This document shows positions 25,870 through 32,991 of a stretch of 40,596 nt of DNA, piece after piece (the stretch's first letter is position 1; the number at the start of each line of letters is the position of its first letter). The stretch spans positions 1-40,596 of the forward strand of contig REBL01000143.1 of NCBI GenBank assembly GCA_007692755.1, in the 5' to 3' direction. Below the pieces are notes generated by a model. It did not search any database. It saw nothing but the letters and a program-made list of their open reading frames with translations, and was not told the DNA's origin. The translations under genes were made by a program, and so were the position numbers. This DNA is from Nodularia sp. (in: cyanobacteria). GTDB lineage: Bacteria; Cyanobacteriota; Cyanobacteriia; Cyanobacteriales; Nostocaceae.

Positions 25870-26130
25870 ATGGTCGATGCGATCGCTGTAGATTCTTCTC
25901 AATACCCTTTTGCGATCGCTTCTGATGATACCCTAGAAGTTAAGGTTTGTGCTGTGATCATCTGTACGGGAACCACTGCGAAAAGATTACATCTGCGGGG
26001 TTAAGAAAAATTTTGCAATAACGGCATTTCTGCCTGTGCAATCTGCGATGGGGCAAATCCTCTGTTTGCTCATGCAGACATTGCTGTGGTTGGTGGCGGT
26101 GATTTGGCTATAGAAGCTGTATCTAACTAA
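25870..26130 (+). pseudogene. trxB: Thioredoxin reductase fragment with in-frame stop
   Basis: One frame from ATG 25870 reads as the middle of a TrxB/NTR protein: VIICTGTTAKRLHLRG, then TAA at 26002, then [21 protein letters not shown] with the redox CAIC motif and [15 protein letters not shown]. It ends at 26128. Both the FAD-binding N-terminus and the rest of the C-terminus are missing. The premature stop replaces a residue in a position usually Glu/Ser. The fragment begins 2 bases after ccdA, so an intact trxB was once the third gene of the thioredoxin-CcdA operon. Confidence 0.9.
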
Positions 26131-26195
26131 AACTATTATCACAGATTGCAGGCTTAAGAAACCATTCATCCGCGCTCTAAATCAAAGTTCGTAGT

Positions 26196-26211
26196 GAGGA
26201 CTTCAGTCCTC
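26196..26211. repeat. Short extragenic palindrome
   Basis: GAGGACT-TC-AGTCCTC is a perfect 7-bp hairpin within a GTAGTGAGGACTTCAGTCCTC sequence type common between Nostocales genes. It lies after the trxB fragment and may act as a terminator or simply be a repeat. Confidence 0.55.
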
Positions 26212-26341
26212 TCTTTCAGGAAACCTGACTTAAAACCCTTAACGATGATTAAAAATAATACTAAATGGCAAACAATAAAAAAGTTAGCACACTTAGCCCA
26301 AAAAACTGTAAATACAACTATTTTATCGATAAAAATCACTT

Positions 26342-27190
26342 ATGCTACAACCTGCAATAACTAATTTGCTCCTTCCCCAACGTCAAAAGCCAACTATTGC
26401 AGATATTTTAACCAGGAATTGGCAAAAGTTGGTAAAATTCACCTTCCTGATGCTCATAGCATTTGGTGTTGTCTTAATATTTACCGCCGAGCCAGCTTGG
26501 GGACAAGAATCTGCTCAAAATGCTCCAGGATTTAATCCCCAAATCTGGTTGCGAAATGCTTTGCAGTGGATTGATGGTTTGGGTGCTGTGGGACCATTGG
26601 CATTTATCCTACTCTATATTATTGCTACCGTCGCCTTCCTACCAGGGTCAATCGTTACCCTTGGTGCAGGTGTTGTCTTTGGCGTGGTTCTGGGTTCGAT
26701 TTACGTCTTCATTGGTGCAACTCTAGGAGCAACCGCAGCTTTCTTAGTTGGGCGTTATTTGGCTAGAGGTTGGGTTGCTAAGAAAATCGCAGGTAATAAC
26801 AAATTTCGGGCGATTGATGAAGCTGTGGGTAGGGAAGGATTAAAAATTGTCCTATTAACGCGACTTTCTCCTATCTTCCCTTTTAACTTATTGAACTATG
26901 CCTATGGCCTGACAGGTGTTTCTCTCAAAGATTACTTTCTTGGTTCCGTTGGCATGATTCCCGGCACAATTATGTATGTTTACATCGGTTCCTTAGCTGG
27001 TAACATTGCCACAATAGGGACTGAGGCTCAACCCGATAACCCCGGTGTACAGTGGGCAATTCGGATTATAGGTTTTATTGCTACAGTTGCGGTGACGGTT
27101 TATGTTACTAAAGTTGCTCGTAAGGCTTTAGAAGATGAAGTTTTAGAATCTACAGATAATGACGAAAATCAACAAATTAATCTGAATTAA
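26342..27190 (+). CDS. TVP38/TMEM64 family membrane protein
   Basis: 282 residues. The N-terminal span at about 33-50 is followed by a possible cleavage region (AEPAWGQES). The SNARE-associated/VTT domain spans about 75-225, with the signature FLPGSIVTLGAGVVFGVVLG, GATLGATAAFLVGRYLAR, LLTRLSPIFPFNLLNYAYGLTGV and MIPGTIMYVYIGSLAG. Family members are linked to lipid scrambling and, near mercuric-reductase-like genes, to metal or redox transport. The flavoprotein gene lies 125 bp downstream on the same strand. This pairing recurs in bacteria, so a shared task is likely. Confidence 0.9.
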   Translation: MLQPAITNLLLPQRQKPTIADILTRNWQKLVKFTFLMLIAFGVVLIFTAEPAWGQESAQNAPGFNPQIWLRNALQWIDGLGAVGPLAFILLYIIATVAFLPGSIVTLGAGVVFGVVLGSIYVFIGATLGATAAFLVGRYLARGWVAKKIAGNNKFRAIDEAVGREGLKIVLLTRLSPIFPFNLLNYAYGLTGVSLKDYFLGSVGMIPGTIMYVYIGSLAGNIATIGTEAQPDNPGVQWAIRIIGFIATVAVTVYVTKVARKALEDEVLESTDNDENQQINLN

Positions 27191-27200
27191 AGCCGTGTTT

Positions 27201-27228
27201 GTAATTCGTAATTCGTAATTCGTAATTC
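27201..27228. repeat. GTAATTC heptamer repeat, four perfect copies
   Basis: Four exact 7-mers lie between the TVP38 and flavoprotein genes. This STRR-type array is prone to copy-number change. Confidence 0.85.
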
Positions 27229-27315
27229 TTAGTAACATATAAGACTACTATGTAATAAAAAAGCGCTGTGAAGCAGATTTATAAATCAATTATTAATCAT
27301 TAAGAGAGTTTAGTA

Positions 27316-28863
27316 ATGTCAAATTATGAATTTCAAAAAGTTACTCTTCCACCAATGGATGAGTATAACCAAAAATTAATTTCCTATGTTCATCCTCCTG
27401 ATTGGGTAAATCCTCAACCTGTTGATTGTTATGATTTAGTAGTCATTGGTGCTGGTACGGCGGGATTAGTTGTAGCCGCAGGTGCAGCAGGTTTAGATGT
27501 GGGATTGAAAGTTGCTTTAATTGAAAAGCATTTAATGGGTGGGGATTGTTTAAATGTCGGTTGTGTTCCCTCTAAATGTATTATTCGCTCATCTCGTGTT
27601 GTCGGCGAAATGTGGAATGCGAAAGCTTTAGGAATTAATCCTCCAGAAAAAATAGACGTTGATTTTCCAGCAGTAATGGAACGGATGCGCCGTTTAAGGT
27701 CGGGTATTAGCCATCATGATTCTGCTCATCGGTTTCAACAGTTGGGAGTGGATATTTTCTTGGGGAGTGGTCGATTTGCAGGTGATAATATCATTGAAGT
27801 TGGTGAACAAAAACTTCGCTTTAAAAAAGCTGTGATTGCAACTGGTGCTAGGGCTGTGCGACCATCGATTCCGGGACTGGAAGCAGCTGGATTTCTCACG
27901 AATGAAACAGTATTTTCTCTCACCGAACTTCCGCCACGTTTAGCTGTAATTGGTGGTGGTCCTATTGGTTGTGAATTGGCTCAAGCTTTCCAACGTTTGG
28001 GTTCTCAAGTTACCTTATTTCATAAAGATGCTCACATTTTAAATAAAGAAGATAGCGAAGCCGCAGAAATTATTCAAAATCGTTTTATTCAGGAAAATAT
28101 ACATTTGGTTTTGAATAGCCAAATCCAAAGTGTAGAACCAACCCCAGAAGGAAAGCTGATTAACTTCCTCAGCAATGGTTCTCAAAGGTCAATTGTTGTT
28201 GATGAGATTTTAGTGGGTGCGGGACGCGCACCGAATGTTGAAGGTTTAAATTTAGCTGCTGTGGGGGTGGAATTTGACCAAAGACAGGGTGTGAAAGTTA
28301 ATGATTACCTCCAGACAACAAACCCCAAAATTTATGCCGCCGGCGATATCTGCATGAACTGGAAATTTACTCACGCAGCTGATGCAGCAGCGCGAATTGT
28401 AATTAAGAATACTCTGTTTTCTCCCTTTGGCTTGGGAAAATCCAAACTTAGTAGTATAGTCATGCCTTGGGTAACATATACTGACCCAGAAATTGCTCAT
28501 GTGGGAATGTATGAGCAGGAGGCTCAAAAACAGGGTTTTGATATCAATACAATCAAAATTCCTTTTAGTAGTGTAGACCGAGCAATTACAGATGGTGAAG
28601 AAGATGGATTTGTGAAAATTATCCATAAAAAAGGTTCCGACCAAATTTTAGGAGCAACAATTGTCTCCCGTCATGCTGGAGAAACTATTAGTGAAATAAC
28701 TACAGCCATTGTCAATAAAATTGGGTTAAATGGGTTATCTGGTGTAATTCATCCTTACCCCACTCAAGCAGAAGCGATTAAAAAAGCCGCAGATGCTTAT
28801 CGCCGGACTTTGTTAACACCAACATCAAAAAGAATTTTAGAATTGCTCACGAAGTTGTCTTAA
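27316..28863 (+). CDS. Mercuric-reductase-like pyridine nucleotide-disulfide oxidoreductase
   Basis: 515 residues. FAD motif DLVVIGAGTAGLVVAAGAAG at about 40. The redox disulfide is C78 and C83 in GGDCLNVGCVPSK. The NAD(P)H motif LAVIGGGPIGCELAQAF and the second FAD motif KIYAAGDICMNWKFTH follow. The dimer domain has HPYPTQAEAIKKAADA in place of the His-Pro-Thr-Glu of dihydrolipoamide dehydrogenase. The N-terminal HMA domain and the C-terminal vicinal Cys pair of true MerA are absent, so mercury reduction is unlikely. It is probably a reductase for a low-molecular-weight or arsenical disulfide. Its place after the TVP38 gene and in the arsenic/thiol region supports this, but the substrate is unknown. 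Confidence 0.9.
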   Translation: MSNYEFQKVTLPPMDEYNQKLISYVHPPDWVNPQPVDCYDLVVIGAGTAGLVVAAGAAGLDVGLKVALIEKHLMGGDCLNVGCVPSKCIIRSSRVVGEMWNAKALGINPPEKIDVDFPAVMERMRRLRSGISHHDSAHRFQQLGVDIFLGSGRFAGDNIIEVGEQKLRFKKAVIATGARAVRPSIPGLEAAGFLTNETVFSLTELPPRLAVIGGGPIGCELAQAFQRLGSQVTLFHKDAHILNKEDSEAAEIIQNRFIQENIHLVLNSQIQSVEPTPEGKLINFLSNGSQRSIVVDEILVGAGRAPNVEGLNLAAVGVEFDQRQGVKVNDYLQTTNPKIYAAGDICMNWKFTHAADAAARIVIKNTLFSPFGLGKSKLSSIVMPWVTYTDPEIAHVGMYEQEAQKQGFDINTIKIPFSSVDRAITDGEEDGFVKIIHKKGSDQILGATIVSRHAGETISEITTAIVNKIGLNGLSGVIHPYPTQAEAIKKAADAYRRTLLTPTSKRILELLTKLS

Positions 28864-29033
28864 TACTTTTGAAATTAAAAAATTCATTTTTGTCATCGGC
28901 TTATCCAGTTATAAGCTAATATTTAAAACATGATATTAATTATTGTGGCTAAAAGTAAATTGTTGGCATTGTAGATTCAATAAATTAATACGAAGCTAAA
29001 CGCCAAAAAGGATTTAGGAGACCACAGAACGAA

Positions 29034-29615
29034 TCAGGTAGTTGTTGCTTTCTCCTCATTAATCTGCCGGGGATACTGAGGACGGCAAGGATTCCCCCAA
29101 CATACCTGTGCAGAAGGCATGGTAGCCAAAACACTACTACGAGCGCCAATCACAGCGTTAGCCCCAATTTGCACTCCTGGCGCGACAAAACAATCTGCTG
29201 CGATCCAAACACCATTTTCAATGGTAATGCTTTGTGTTTTCAAGCCAAAAGCAGGATCTTGAAGATCATGGCTACCAGTACACAGATAACTTTTCTGGGA
29301 AATTACGCAGTGTTCACCAATAATAATTTCGTCGAGACTGTATAAAACTACATCATCACCAATCCAACTGTAGTCGCCAATGGTGATTTTCCAAGGGTAG
29401 GTGAAACGGGCTGTAGGTCTAATTAAGACATTTTTGCCAATTTTAGCGCCAAATAGTCGCAGTAAGAAGCAACGTAAACTACTGGCAAAATGAGGAGTTA
29501 GGGGAAAAGCGATCGCCTGCACAAGCCACCAGAACAAAATATACCAACCAGACCGCCCTCGGTCAAACCAGGATTGGTCATACTTACGTAAGTCTACAAA
29601 AGGTTTATTAGTCAT
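29034..29615 (-). CDS. WcaF-type hexapeptide-repeat acetyltransferase
   Basis: 193 residues. The C-terminal 110 residues are left-handed beta-helix hexapeptide repeats (IGKNVLIRPTARFTYPWKITIGDYSWIGDDVVLY, ENGVWIAADCFVAPGVQIGANAVIGARSSV) with the catalytic-type His in TGSHDL. The N-terminal half matches WcaF-like exopolysaccharide O-acetyltransferases (SGWYILFWWLVQ, LRLFGAKIGKNV). It probably acetylates a sugar in exopolysaccharide synthesis. In Nostoc a protein of this kind (HpsU) belongs to hormogonium polysaccharide synthesis, which may apply here. A heptamer array overlaps its start codon. The glycosyltransferase gene lies 49 bp upstream on the same strand. Confidence 0.88.
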   Translation of the reverse strand: MTNKPFVDLRKYDQSWFDRGRSGWYILFWWLVQAIAFPLTPHFASSLRCFLLRLFGAKIGKNVLIRPTARFTYPWKITIGDYSWIGDDVVLYSLDEIIIGEHCVISQKSYLCTGSHDLQDPAFGLKTQSITIENGVWIAADCFVAPGVQIGANAVIGARSSVLATMPSAQVCWGNPCRPQYPRQINEEKATTT

Positions 29616-29645
29616 TAGTCATTGGTCATTTGTCATTGGTTATTA
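29611..29645. repeat. GTCATTN heptamer array overlapping a start codon
   Basis: Five 7-mers (GTCATTA, GTCATTG, GTCATTT, GTCATTG, GTTATTA) run from inside the first codons of the acetyltransferase gene into its upstream spacer. Read on the minus strand they give ATGACNA repeated, placing ATG triplets at 7-base intervals in all three frames. Confidence 0.8.
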
Positions 29646-29664
29646 GTGATTACTGACCTAAAAT

Positions 29665-30597
29665 TTATTGTTTTTTATTTATGGATAATAAGCCTTGAAT
29701 AGCAGCATTTAAGTAACCAATTTGCCCATAAGCATACACAAGTTTGTCAAAACGTTCGGCTGGATTAGAAAAATATTGTAATGCTTTGTATAAACCCCGC
29801 AGAAATCGCTCGCTACCTCGTTGCAACTGACCAAAATCGGCTTTACCTGCTAGTTGTTCACGATAGCATTCACTGATACCCTGCCACCAGCCTCGATTTA
29901 GAAACCAAGCGCGGTTGAGACGTTCAGGAGCGACATTGTGAGCCACTAAGGCTTCGGGAAGGTATGCAACTTGCCAACCACGCTGGAGGGCAAATTCGGT
30001 CATTTGTAGTTCTTCGTTGGATAATAAGTTTTTTCCGACTCGACCAAGCTGAGGGTCAAAACCACCGATTTCTTCCAGAAAACTGCGGCGTAGGGAGTAA
30101 TTCAAGCCTCTGGGGGTTAAACCTGGCTGCTCAATCAAAACCATGCGATCGCCTAAATCGTATGCGCCTAAATTACCCGATAATCCCGGAGATAGCCAGC
30201 TTGGCGGTTCGATATTGGGCGGCCATAAGAGGGTCACTTTGCCGCCGGCGATCGCGAGTTTAGAGTTATTCTCATAGGCAGCATATAACACTTGCAACCA
30301 GGAAACACTCGCTACGGCATCGTCATCTAAATAAGCGATAATGTCTGCACTGGCAACTTTTGCCCCCGTATTTCGAGCTACAGATAAACCAATGGTAGGT
30401 TCAAAGACATATTTAACACGGGAATCGCCCAGTCTTTCTTCTACCACTTCACGGGTGCGATCGCTAGACCCATTATCCACAACTATAACTTCAAAGTCAG
30501 CAGAAAAATCCTGTGCCAACAAACTATCAATCGCAGCGCCTAAGTAAGACTCTCGATTGTGAGTGCAGATGATGGCAGAAATTTGGTGGTCTGGCAT
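29665..30597 (-). CDS. Family 2 glycosyltransferase
   Basis: 310 residues. GT-A fold starting ISAIICTHNRESYLGAAIDSLL, with the nucleotide-sugar motif EVIVVDNGSSDRT and the metal-binding DDD of YLDDDAVASVSW at about 92. GGFDPQLG and NEELQMTEF are the acceptor-side motifs. No membrane span, so it acts at the cytosolic face. The pairing with the acetyltransferase points to exopolysaccharide synthesis, perhaps the hormogonium slime of filamentous cyanobacteria; the exact sugar is unknown. The 49-bp gap holds only heptamer repeats, so the two genes may be co-transcribed. Confidence 0.9.
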   Translation of the reverse strand: MPDHQISAIICTHNRESYLGAAIDSLLAQDFSADFEVIVVDNGSSDRTREVVEERLGDSRVKYVFEPTIGLSVARNTGAKVASADIIAYLDDDAVASVSWLQVLYAAYENNSKLAIAGGKVTLLWPPNIEPPSWLSPGLSGNLGAYDLGDRMVLIEQPGLTPRGLNYSLRRSFLEEIGGFDPQLGRVGKNLLSNEELQMTEFALQRGWQVAYLPEALVAHNVAPERLNRAWFLNRGWWQGISECYREQLAGKADFGQLQRGSERFLRGLYKALQYFSNPAERFDKLVYAYGQIGYLNAAIQGLLSINKKQ

Positions 30598-30670
30598 AAA
30601 ATAGATGTTAAATTTAATTATTTATCAGTTGTCAGTTTAGTAGAAACACAGAGTTTTTGGTGTTAACATC

Positions 30671-31468
30671 TCAAGCCTGTTGAATATTACTGTGTAAAAC
30701 TACCAGAGTTTCTGCCAATTGACTCAGACGAGTTTCTAGATACTGCTTGCGTCCCAAAAGTTGGCGTAATTTTTGGTGTCGGGCGATCGCCATACTGACA
30801 ACGGGTAATTGCTCTGATGGACACGGACGTGACCAGACTTTACCAGAGTCATCCAAACCACAGAGGTTATAACCAGTATTGGCAGATTTATAAGATACTT
30901 TCCCACTGGTTGTACAAATTTCTTCCACGTAGTCCATCAATTGGTCAACTTCCCCGTGGCGCAGTGTCGCAGTTCCTTTGTGTTCTGGTTCTTTGAGATT
31001 AGATTCTAACCAACCATTCACAATCGGGCCTTCTAAGTAAATATTTTGAATTTGCTGCAAGATTGTTTGGAGTTCTGTCTGCCAACCGGCGATATGTTCC
31101 TGAATTTCTTGCAATATATTCATTGCTAATGCCGGATTAGCGCCGTGACGATGGCTACTGAAGGTAGGATTTTTGAACTTAGGTAGGCTGGGTGTTCTGC
31201 CCCCAATATCTTGTGCTGGAAAGGTTTGCACAGAGCTATGCTGAGGAAATAAATTCTGCTCGGCAGAATAATCACTTGGGGATTGTGTCCCTAGTTCTTC
31301 TATCTGTTTTTCCGATGATGTATCTGCACTGGCTGTAGATTCCGTGGCACCAACGCTAATCCTAAAGGAAAAAGACGACTTTAAGGAATCACCCGCTTCT
31401 GTGGGCAGAGTGCTACGATTCCCTAAATCATGTAAAGTTGCCTCAATCCGTTTTAAACCTGTTTTCAT
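30671..31468 (-). CDS. Hypothetical protein with C-terminal helical domain
   Basis: 265 residues, not recognised. Residues about 1-105 are low in hydrophobics and rich in Ser, Thr and Glu (probably disordered). Residues about 108-265 are helical, with EIQEHIAGWQTELQTILQQIQNIYLEGPIVNGWLES and a final long coiled-coil-like stretch (MAIARHQKLRQLLGRKQYLETRLSQLAETLVVL). A central GYNLCGLDDSGKVWSRPCP segment carries two Cys. It probably belongs to a cyanobacteria-restricted family. Divergent from cobU, with a 171-bp shared upstream region. Confidence 0.75.
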   Translation of the reverse strand: MKTGLKRIEATLHDLGNRSTLPTEAGDSLKSSFSFRISVGATESTASADTSSEKQIEELGTQSPSDYSAEQNLFPQHSSVQTFPAQDIGGRTPSLPKFKNPTFSSHRHGANPALAMNILQEIQEHIAGWQTELQTILQQIQNIYLEGPIVNGWLESNLKEPEHKGTATLRHGEVDQLMDYVEEICTTSGKVSYKSANTGYNLCGLDDSGKVWSRPCPSEQLPVVSMAIARHQKLRQLLGRKQYLETRLSQLAETLVVLHSNIQQA

Positions 31469-31639
31469 AAGAGTATCCTCAAATGTGCTGTACCCAATAG
31501 TGTTGAATAGTTCCGAATGGGTTTGTTGAGTTGATGGCTTTCGCCAATTTTGGCATAAAAAATCATCACTAATGATGGTAATTTTAGCTTTGAAAAGTTA
31601 TTAGTAACAAATAATAGTCATTCTAGTAAGGGTACAGCT

Positions 31640-32194
31640 TTGGGCAAAGTCATTTTAGTTACAGGGCCAGCTAGGTCTGGTAAAAGTGAATGGGCAGAAA
31701 CTTTGGCAATACAGTCAGAAAAAATCGTGGTTTATGTGGCAACAGCGACTGAAAACCCAGACGATGCCGAATGGCAAAAGCGCATTCAAAAACATCAACA
31801 ACGTCGTCCCTCAGATTGGTCTACACTCTTAGTCCCTGTGGAACTATCTGCTACCTTGGCTGATGCTAAACCCAATACCTGCCTTTTGGTTGATTCTTTG
31901 GGTACTTGGGTAGCTAATCTTTTAGAACAAGATGAGGATACCTGGAGAAATACCCAGGCAGAGTTATTAGAAACGGTACAACTAGTAGCTGCTGATATGG
32001 TATTTGTCGCCGAAGAAACAGGTTGGGGCGTAATTCCAGCTTATCCTCTGGGTCGCCAGTTCCGCGATCGCTTGGGTTCTCTCATCCGCTTGTTAGGTAC
32101 TATTTGTGAACCTGTTTATTTAGTGACTGGCGGTCATGTCCTCAATCTCAGCGTTTTGGGGACACCATTACCCAGTTCTGACAATTTAATTTAA
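31640..32194 (+). CDS. cobU: Adenosylcobinamide kinase / guanylyltransferase
   Basis: 184 residues, standard length. It phosphorylates adenosylcobinamide and transfers GMP to it, forming the nucleotide-loop precursor of B12. The P-loop is VTGPARSGKSEWAE at residues 7-20, directly after the start. AEETGWGVIPAYPLGRQFRDRLG is the family signature. The start is TTG 31640, as no ATG lies upstream in frame and TAAGGG sits 7 bases before it. The Cys-rich hypothetical follows 51 bp downstream on the same strand. Confidence 0.93.
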   Translation: MGKVILVTGPARSGKSEWAETLAIQSEKIVVYVATATENPDDAEWQKRIQKHQQRRPSDWSTLLVPVELSATLADAKPNTCLLVDSLGTWVANLLEQDEDTWRNTQAELLETVQLVAADMVFVAEETGWGVIPAYPLGRQFRDRLGSLIRLLGTICEPVYLVTGGHVLNLSVLGTPLPSSDNLI

Positions 32195-32245
32195 AATTAA
32201 GTATTCCAACTGAAAAATATCCGGTCAAAACTTTACAATTTCGAT

Positions 32246-32677
32246 ATGGCAACCACACAAGAAGTTAAAGAGTATCTTGCCTACTGGTTTCAGTTGGGTA
32301 AGAAAGTCGTAGTTGGCAATGGTAAGGCAACCTTTTTGCCCACACCAGTCATCAAAGGCGATCGCTACAGTCAAGAATTTGAAGAATGTTGGCAAACCAT
32401 TCTCTCCCAAACCACAGGCGACTGTTACCTAGAAGGTACTGATGAAACCATTCGCGAACTACTCACACCAGCTTGGGAAGTGACGGCTTGTGGGCGTTGT
32501 GAAATGCCAGTCCCCATGCGAAGCCTTGGTATGCCTGCCTTATTATGTCCTTGCAATGATTTACCCGATTGGCCTAATACTGAATTACCCGCGCCACGCT
32601 CCCCCGTTAGTAACCAAGAGCAGTTAAGGGTAATTAGACAAAGACTTCAGAATCATACTTCTACAACAAATAAATAA
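32246..32677 (+). CDS. Cys-rich conserved-looking protein downstream of cobU
   Basis: 143 residues, function unknown. The N-terminal half reads as a small alpha/beta domain (EVKEYLAYWFQLGKKVVVGNGKATFLP). The second half has CGRCEMPVPMRSLG and PALLCPC, a four-Cys CxxC...CxC arrangement suitable for zinc or a metal cluster. The Pro-rich C-terminus ends in QEQLRVIRQRLQNH. No signal peptide or membrane span. It lies 51 bp after cobU, so it may be in the same transcript, but nothing here shows a role in cobalamin synthesis. Confidence 0.75.
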   Translation: MATTQEVKEYLAYWFQLGKKVVVGNGKATFLPTPVIKGDRYSQEFEECWQTILSQTTGDCYLEGTDETIRELLTPAWEVTACGRCEMPVPMRSLGMPALLCPCNDLPDWPNTELPAPRSPVSNQEQLRVIRQRLQNHTSTTNK

Positions 32678-32991
32678 GCTTTTTTTGTCGTTTCCTGTAT
32701 TTGATGCCATCACAAAAAAAAAGGCTTTTGTCCAGGACGTAAATTAGCAGTAGACATATCCGCAAATCAGTATCAAAGCCTTGTACAACCAGGGTAAACA
32801 CCTAACTTTCGGAAAAGTCTAGTACATTCTTTCTGGACAAGCCATGAAACCAGATTTAATCTCTCTGGCACAAATGCACAGGGAGTAAAACTGTTATTCC
32901 GAAAGAGACTAAAGTCATATTTCTTCACAGTGAAGAGACTATTTATTGTTTATGCTTAAATTGCCTTGGCAATTGCTACGCATTTATTAAT
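32678..32991. other. Intergenic region with an A/T-rich inverted repeat
   Basis: 314 bases. AAGCTTTTTTTGT near 32676 and ACAAAAAAAAAGGCTT near 32713 can pair and may terminate the cobU transcript. The remainder should contain the histidine kinase promoter. No gene or riboswitch is recognised. Confidence 0.4.

Noticed and set aside
31469..31639. Possible cobalamin riboswitch upstream of cobU
   Set aside because: The 171-bp region is shorter than the usual element and shows no recognisable B12-box.
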